From: Actinacidiphila paucisporea
Lineage (GTDB): Bacteria > Actinomycetota > Actinomycetes > Streptomycetales > Streptomycetaceae
Direction: 5' to 3'
Assembly (NCBI RefSeq): GCF_900142575.1
Contig: NZ_FRBI01000019.1
Span: forward strand, 62,001-126,000
DNA: 64,000 nucleotides
The position numbers were made by a program, and so were the translations under genes. Below the pieces are notes generated by a model, which was not told where the DNA came from, did not search any database, and worked only from the letters and a program-made list of their open reading frames with translations. Below, piece after piece: positions 60,603 to 64,000 of this stretch; the first letter of the stretch is position 1; the number at the start of each line of letters is the position of its first letter.

Positions 60603-61460
60603 ATGACGGATGGGACAGCTCTCGGCGACGCGGAGTCGGAGTCGGCAGCCGAGCTGCAGGCCAGTATCCGTACCGACATCCCGCACAGCGCACGGATGTA
60701 CGACTACTACCTCGGCGGGCGGACGAACTACCGCCCCGACCGTGAGGCCGCCGACGAGGTCGCGACGGTCTTCCCCGGCGTCTTCGTCACCGCGCTGGAG
60801 AACCGCGACTTCATGCACCGCGCGACCCGCGTGCTGGCCCGCTCCTACGGGATCAGGCAGTGGCTGGACATCGGCACCGGAATCCCGACGTCGCCGAACC
60901 TGCACGAGGTGGCCCAGTCCGTGGCCGAGGACGCGCGGGTGGTCTACGTCGACTACGACCCGATCGTGCTGAACTACGCGCGGGCCCTGCTGCGCAGCAC
61001 CCCGGCCGGCCGTACCGCGTACGTGGAGGCCGACGCGACCGACCCCGAGGCGATCCTGGCCGACCAGACGCTGGCGGCCACGCTCGACCTGTCCCGGCCG
61101 GTCGCGCTGAGCCTCAACGCGCTGCTGCACTTCATCCCCGACGACCGCGACCCGTACGGCATCGTCTCCCGGCTGATGGCGGCGCTGCCGTCCGGCTCCG
61201 CGCTGGCGATCAGCCACTGCACCCCGGACTTCGATCCCGAGGCGTGGGCGGAGGTGGTCGGTGTCTACCGCAGCTCGGGCACGCCGGCGCAGGTGCGTAC
61301 GCGCAAGGAGGTCGAGCGCTTCTTCGAGGGCTTCGACCTGATCGAGCCCGGCATCGTGGTCGGCCACCGCTGGCGCCCGGAGGAGACGGACCGCGTCGAG
61401 ACCCCGCTGGTGTCGGACGCCGAGGTGAGCCTGTGGGTCGGCGTCGCCATCAAGCCGTAG
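60603..61460 (+). CDS. SAM-dependent methyltransferase (DUF574/Methyltransf_19)
   Basis: 285 residues: 'IPHSARMYDYYLGGRTNYRPDREAADEV' (~27-54) is the family's N-terminal signature, followed by 'RQWLDIGTGIPTSPNLHEVAQ' (SAM motif I), 'VVYVDYDPIVLNYARALL' and 'ALSLNALLHFIPDD'. These proteins are abundant in Streptomyces, often near conserved regulatory genes; no substrate is established. ATG 60603 is preceded by GGCGGGG; a GTG at 60582 is in frame. Confidence 0.92.
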   Translation: MTDGTALGDAESESAAELQASIRTDIPHSARMYDYYLGGRTNYRPDREAADEVATVFPGVFVTALENRDFMHRATRVLARSYGIRQWLDIGTGIPTSPNLHEVAQSVAEDARVVYVDYDPIVLNYARALLRSTPAGRTAYVEADATDPEAILADQTLAATLDLSRPVALSLNALLHFIPDDRDPYGIVSRLMAALPSGSALAISHCTPDFDPEAWAEVVGVYRSSGTPAQVRTRKEVERFFEGFDLIEPGIVVGHRWRPEETDRVETPLVSDAEVSLWVGVAIKP

Positions 61461-61469
61461 CCGAGGCGC

Positions 61470-62042
61470 TCACCGCGCCGGCGGCAGGGCGGCGGCGACC
61501 GCCGCGCGGATGGGCGCGAGGTCGACGTCGGTGGCGATCGACTCCCGCTCCGGCCGCTCGGTGAGCAACTGCCCGGTGCCGAACAGTGCCCGCGTGAAGC
61601 GCGGGTGCAGGGTGCGCCCGATGAGGTCGTGCGCGACACGGGTGCTGTCCGCGGGGGGCAGCCCGTACCGCAGGCCGAGGTGGTCGGCGAGGCGCTGGTG
61701 CGCCGAGTCGAAGATCGCCTCGTAGTAGCGGGCCGACGCCTCCGGCAGCCTTTCCGCCTCCGCGATGCCGAGGCGGCACATGCGCACGGTCGGCTCCCAC
61801 AGGAGCATCTGCAGGAAGCGGCCGCAGTAGAGGACGACCTCCTCGGTGTCGTCGTCGGCGTACTCGCCGGGCGTCCGCAGCCGGTCGAGGTACAGGTCGC
61901 GCACCAGGTCGACCACGGCGAGGAAGAGCTTGTCCTTGCTCTCGAAGTGCGCGTACAGCGTCCGCTTCGAGGTCGAGGCGCGCGCGGCCAGCGCGTCCAT
62001 CGAGGCGGCGTTCTTCGCGATGGACCACCTGATCGAGAGCAC
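61470..62042 (-). pseudogene. TetR regulator missing its 5' end
   Basis: From 'ASMDALAARASTSKRTLYAHFESKDKLFLAVVDLV' onward this is a normal TetR protein with a full C-terminal domain. The first helix and the arm that should precede 'SMDAL' (~25-30 residues) are replaced by MLSIRWSIAKNA, which is the antisense of the neighbouring NmrA-like gene. The frame is open but the DNA-binding domain is incomplete. A deletion joined it to the divergent gene. Confidence 0.75.
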
Positions 62043-62523
62043 CGGCGTGCACTACCGCTCGCTCGGCATGCCCGGCTTCATGGAGAACGTCCTCCGGCAG
62101 CTCGACCCGATCAGGAACCAGGGCACCTACTTCGGCCTGCTGCCCGGCGACCGCAGGACCCCGCTCTGCGCCACCCGCGACCTCGCCGCCACCGCGGCCG
62201 GCCTGCTGCTCGACGACACCTGGACGGGCCAGGAGGACCTTCCGCTGCCCGGACACGAGGACCTGTCACCCGACGAGATGGCCGCGATCATGTCCGAGGT
62301 CCTCGGCCGCTCGATCACCTACCGGCGGATCCCCGCCGAGGCCTACCGGGCGGACCTGCTCGGCCGCGGCGTGAGCGAGCCGTGGGCACGCGGCCTCCTC
62401 GACATGGCGGCCGCGGTCGACGCCGGCCTGTACGGCACCGGGCCGTACGCCTCGCGCTCGGCGTCCCCCACGACCTTCCGGCACTGGTGCCAGGACGTAC
62501 TTCGGCCGGCGCTGGCGGCCTGA
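62014..62523 (+). pseudogene. NAD(P)H-binding (NmrA-like) reductase missing its 5' half
   Basis: The homology begins at 'DHLIESTGVHYRSLGMPGFMENVLRQL' and runs to the normal C-terminus '...TFRHWCQDVLRPALAA' (~170 residues). The N-terminal Rossmann region (G-x-T-G-x-x-G) and about 110 residues are absent. The frame continues upstream only through the TetR antisense. Intact relatives are ~280-residue atypical SDRs often controlled by a divergent TetR. Confidence 0.75.
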
Positions 62524-62620
62524 CCAGCACCGGCGTGCCGGGCGTCGGGGAAAGCGGCGAGAGGAACAGGCGGGAAAAACCGGTCGAGGACGCGGGCGGG
62601 GGAGAGGTAGCGTCGAGGCC

Positions 62621-63130
62621 ATGGACGCCCTGACCGACGCCGAAGTGCGCGCCTCCTTCGTGAACTGCTCGAAGGGCGAGGCCAAGCGGATCAACCTGCC
62701 CCGGGACATGTCCGGGCTGCCCTGGGCGGACCTGGACTTCCTGGGCTGGCGCGATCCCGGAGCCCCGGACCGCGCCTACCTGGTGAGCCCCGCGGCCGGT
62801 GGCGGCCCGGTCGGCCTGACCCTGCGGATCGCGCCGGGCGCCCGGCGCAACCTGCTGCGCAGCAGCCTGTGCGGCCTGTGCCTGACCGGCCACGGCGGTG
62901 GCGGTGTCGACCTGCTGGCGGCCCCGCTGGCCGGCCCGGCCGGCCGGCAGGGCAACACCGTCGCGCTGTACATGTGCGCGGACCTGGCGTGCTCCCTCTA
63001 CATCCGCGGCAAGAAGACCACCCCGCTGGTCCGGCGGATGGAGGAGACGCTCACCCTCGACGAGCAGATCGCCCGCACCCGCCGCAACCTGGACGCCTTC
63101 CTCGCCAAGGTGACCGCCTCCACCGCCTGA
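62621..63130 (+). CDS. FBP-domain protein with treble-clef zinc finger
   Basis: 169 residues: 'DAEVRASFVNCSKGEAKRINLPRDMSGLPWADLDFLGWRDPG' start, then Cys pairs in 'SSLCGLCLTGH' and 'MCADLACSLYIRGKK' forming the C-terminal zinc finger. The family (FBP, elongation-factor G-binding, related to FusB-type fusidic-acid resistance proteins) binds EF-G in staphylococci; the actinobacterial role is unproven. The C-terminal helix 'TLDEQIARTRRNLDAFLAKV' is typical. Start ATG 62621. Confidence 0.88.
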   Translation: MDALTDAEVRASFVNCSKGEAKRINLPRDMSGLPWADLDFLGWRDPGAPDRAYLVSPAAGGGPVGLTLRIAPGARRNLLRSSLCGLCLTGHGGGGVDLLAAPLAGPAGRQGNTVALYMCADLACSLYIRGKKTTPLVRRMEETLTLDEQIARTRRNLDAFLAKVTASTA

Positions 63131-63234
63131 CGCGCGCCCGCGGCCACCGCTCGCCGCAGCCGGGCAGTGGTCCGGGGCACCGCCGGTGCACGCGGCACGT
63201 CACGGAGCGGCTGAACGCCCAAAGCCCGCGATGC

Positions 63235-64000
63235 TCACGGCCTTTCGATCAGCATGGCGACGCCCTGGCCGACGCCGACGCACAGGGTGGCCAGTCCCCG
63301 GCGGCCGTTGCCGCGTTCCAGGCGGCCGAGGAGCGTGAGCAGGATGCGCGCGCCGCTGCACCCCAGCGGGTGGCCCAGCGCGATCGCGCCCCCGTCGGCG
63401 TTGACCGTGTCCTGGTCGAGGTCGAGGCGGCGGATCACGGCCAGGGCCTGCGCGGCGAAGGCCTCGTTCAGCTCCACCGCGTCCAGGTCGGCGGCCTTCC
63501 AGCCGGCACGGGCGAGGGCCTTCCCGGTGGCCGGGACCGGGCCGAGCCCCATCAGGTGCGGCTCGACCCCCGCGGAGGCGGTGGTGACGACGCGCGCCCT
63601 CGGGGTGAGCCCGTACCGCTCGACGGCCCGGCCCGAGGCGACCACCAAGGCTGCGGCGCCGTCCGAGAGCGGTGAGGAATTGCCGGCGGTCACGATGCCG
63701 TCCTCGCGGAAGACCGTACGCAGCCGGCCGAGCTGCTCGGCGCTGGTGGCCGGGCGGGGGCCCTCGTCGGTGTCGACGGTGGTGGCCCGGTCCTTGCGGT
63801 CGGTCACCTCGACCGGGACGATCTCCGCTGTGAAGCGGCCGGCCTGCTGGGCGGCGACGGCCGACTGGTGGCTGCGCAGCGCGAACGCGTCCGCGTCGGC
63901 GCGGCTGATCCCGTCCAGGGCGGCGACCTCCTCGGCGGTCTCGCCCATCGACAGGGTCTGCCGGCTGGAGAAGCGGGGATTGGTGAAGCGCCAGCCGAGC
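63235..64000 (-). CDS. acetyl-CoA acetyltransferase (thiolase), 5' part beyond the window
   Basis: Partial gene, at least 255 residues, reading in from the right edge (LGWRFTNPRFSSRQTLSMGETAEEVAAL...). C-terminal thiolase motifs are complete: 'NSSPLSDGAAALVVAS', 'ELNEAFAAQALAV', 'NADGGAIALGHPLGCSGARI' with catalytic His, and 'ATLCVGVGQGVAMLIE' with the acid/base Cys. It belongs to the thiolase II/beta-ketoadipyl-CoA thiolase type and cleaves or forms beta-ketoacyl-CoA. The nucleophilic Cys lies outside the window. Confidence 0.95.
   Translation of the reverse strand, partial: LGWRFTNPRFSSRQTLSMGETAEEVAALDGISRADADAFALRSHQSAVAAQQAGRFTAEIVPVEVTDRKDRATTVDTDEGPRPATSAEQLGRLRTVFREDGIVTAGNSSPLSDGAAALVVASGRAVERYGLTPRARVVTTASAGVEPHLMGLGPVPATGKALARAGWKAADLDAVELNEAFAAQALAVIRRLDLDQDTVNADGGAIALGHPLGCSGARILLTLLGRLERGNGRRGLATLCVGVGQGVAMLIERP

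Overview
The window is very GC-rich actinobacterial DNA. Genes are packed with ATGA/GTGA stop-start overlaps and have strongly G/C-biased third codon positions. An SsgA-like gene, an AfsR-type NB-ARC regulator, cysteine-type leader peptides of the 'RRHxDLxRV' class and two rare TTA codons point to Streptomyces or a close relative (Streptomycetaceae). I see no rRNA, tRNA, phage or CRISPR array. Several broken genes and deletion scars suggest a chromosomal region that is losing genes.

Layout. 0-4.6 kb: DUF3291 gene with a coupled small ORF, a VOC protein, and a large AfsR-like regulator carrying a TTA codon. 4.7-9.4 kb: O-methyltransferase and pyruvate carboxylase. 9.5-22.4 kb: a sulfur-acquisition island. 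A six-gene minus-strand operon (four luciferase-like flavin monooxygenases, a flavin reductase, a DUF1684 protein) and a plus-strand amino-acid-type ABC importer diverge from one intergenic region. Each side of that region opens with a small cysteine-containing leader peptide. Next to them lie a formylglycine-generating enzyme and a Tat-exported sulfatase. 22.6-23.6 kb: TetR/ABM monooxygenase pair. 23.7-31.1 kb: an unassigned redox cluster (CPA2 antiporter, frameshifted P450-like gene, FMN alpha-hydroxyacid oxidase, FOXRED2-like flavoprotein with a TTA codon, and a divergent acyl-CoA/AMP ligase). 31-38.4 kb: CPA1 antiporter, secreted BNR/Asp-box protein, a decayed CDF transporter, a coiled-coil membrane protein, a broken SpoIIE phosphatase and a signal peptidase I.

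38.6-47.9 kb: NAD-epimerase/TetR pair with two perfect operator palindromes; mutA-mutB-meaB (methylmalonyl-CoA mutase and its chaperone GTPase); a MITE-like element abutting enolase; and a winged-helix/peroxiredoxin fusion divergent from enolase. 48-57.3 kb: GNAT, SRPBCC, SsgA-like, decayed CYTH/CHAD, SDR, ArsR/AHSA1 pair, STAS, APC permease, HTH-PPOX, PRTase-hydrolase fusion. 57.3-64 kb: TetR/aldo-keto reductase pair with two operators, ABC-transporter remnant, APH-family kinase, DUF574-type methyltransferase, two divergent genes truncated by one deletion, FBP-domain protein, and a thiolase running off the edge.

How genes work together. The 9.5-22.4 kb island reads as one sulfur-starvation response. 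The importer would bring in sulfur amino acids or related solutes, flavin monooxygenases fed by the reductase would cleave C-S bonds, and the FGE-activated sulfatase would release sulfate. Cysteine-sensing leader peptides would switch the two divergent operons. The two TTA codons suggest bldA control of the AfsR-like regulator and of the 23.7-31.1 kb redox cluster. Pyruvate carboxylase, methylmalonyl-CoA mutase and enolase are general carbon-metabolism functions.
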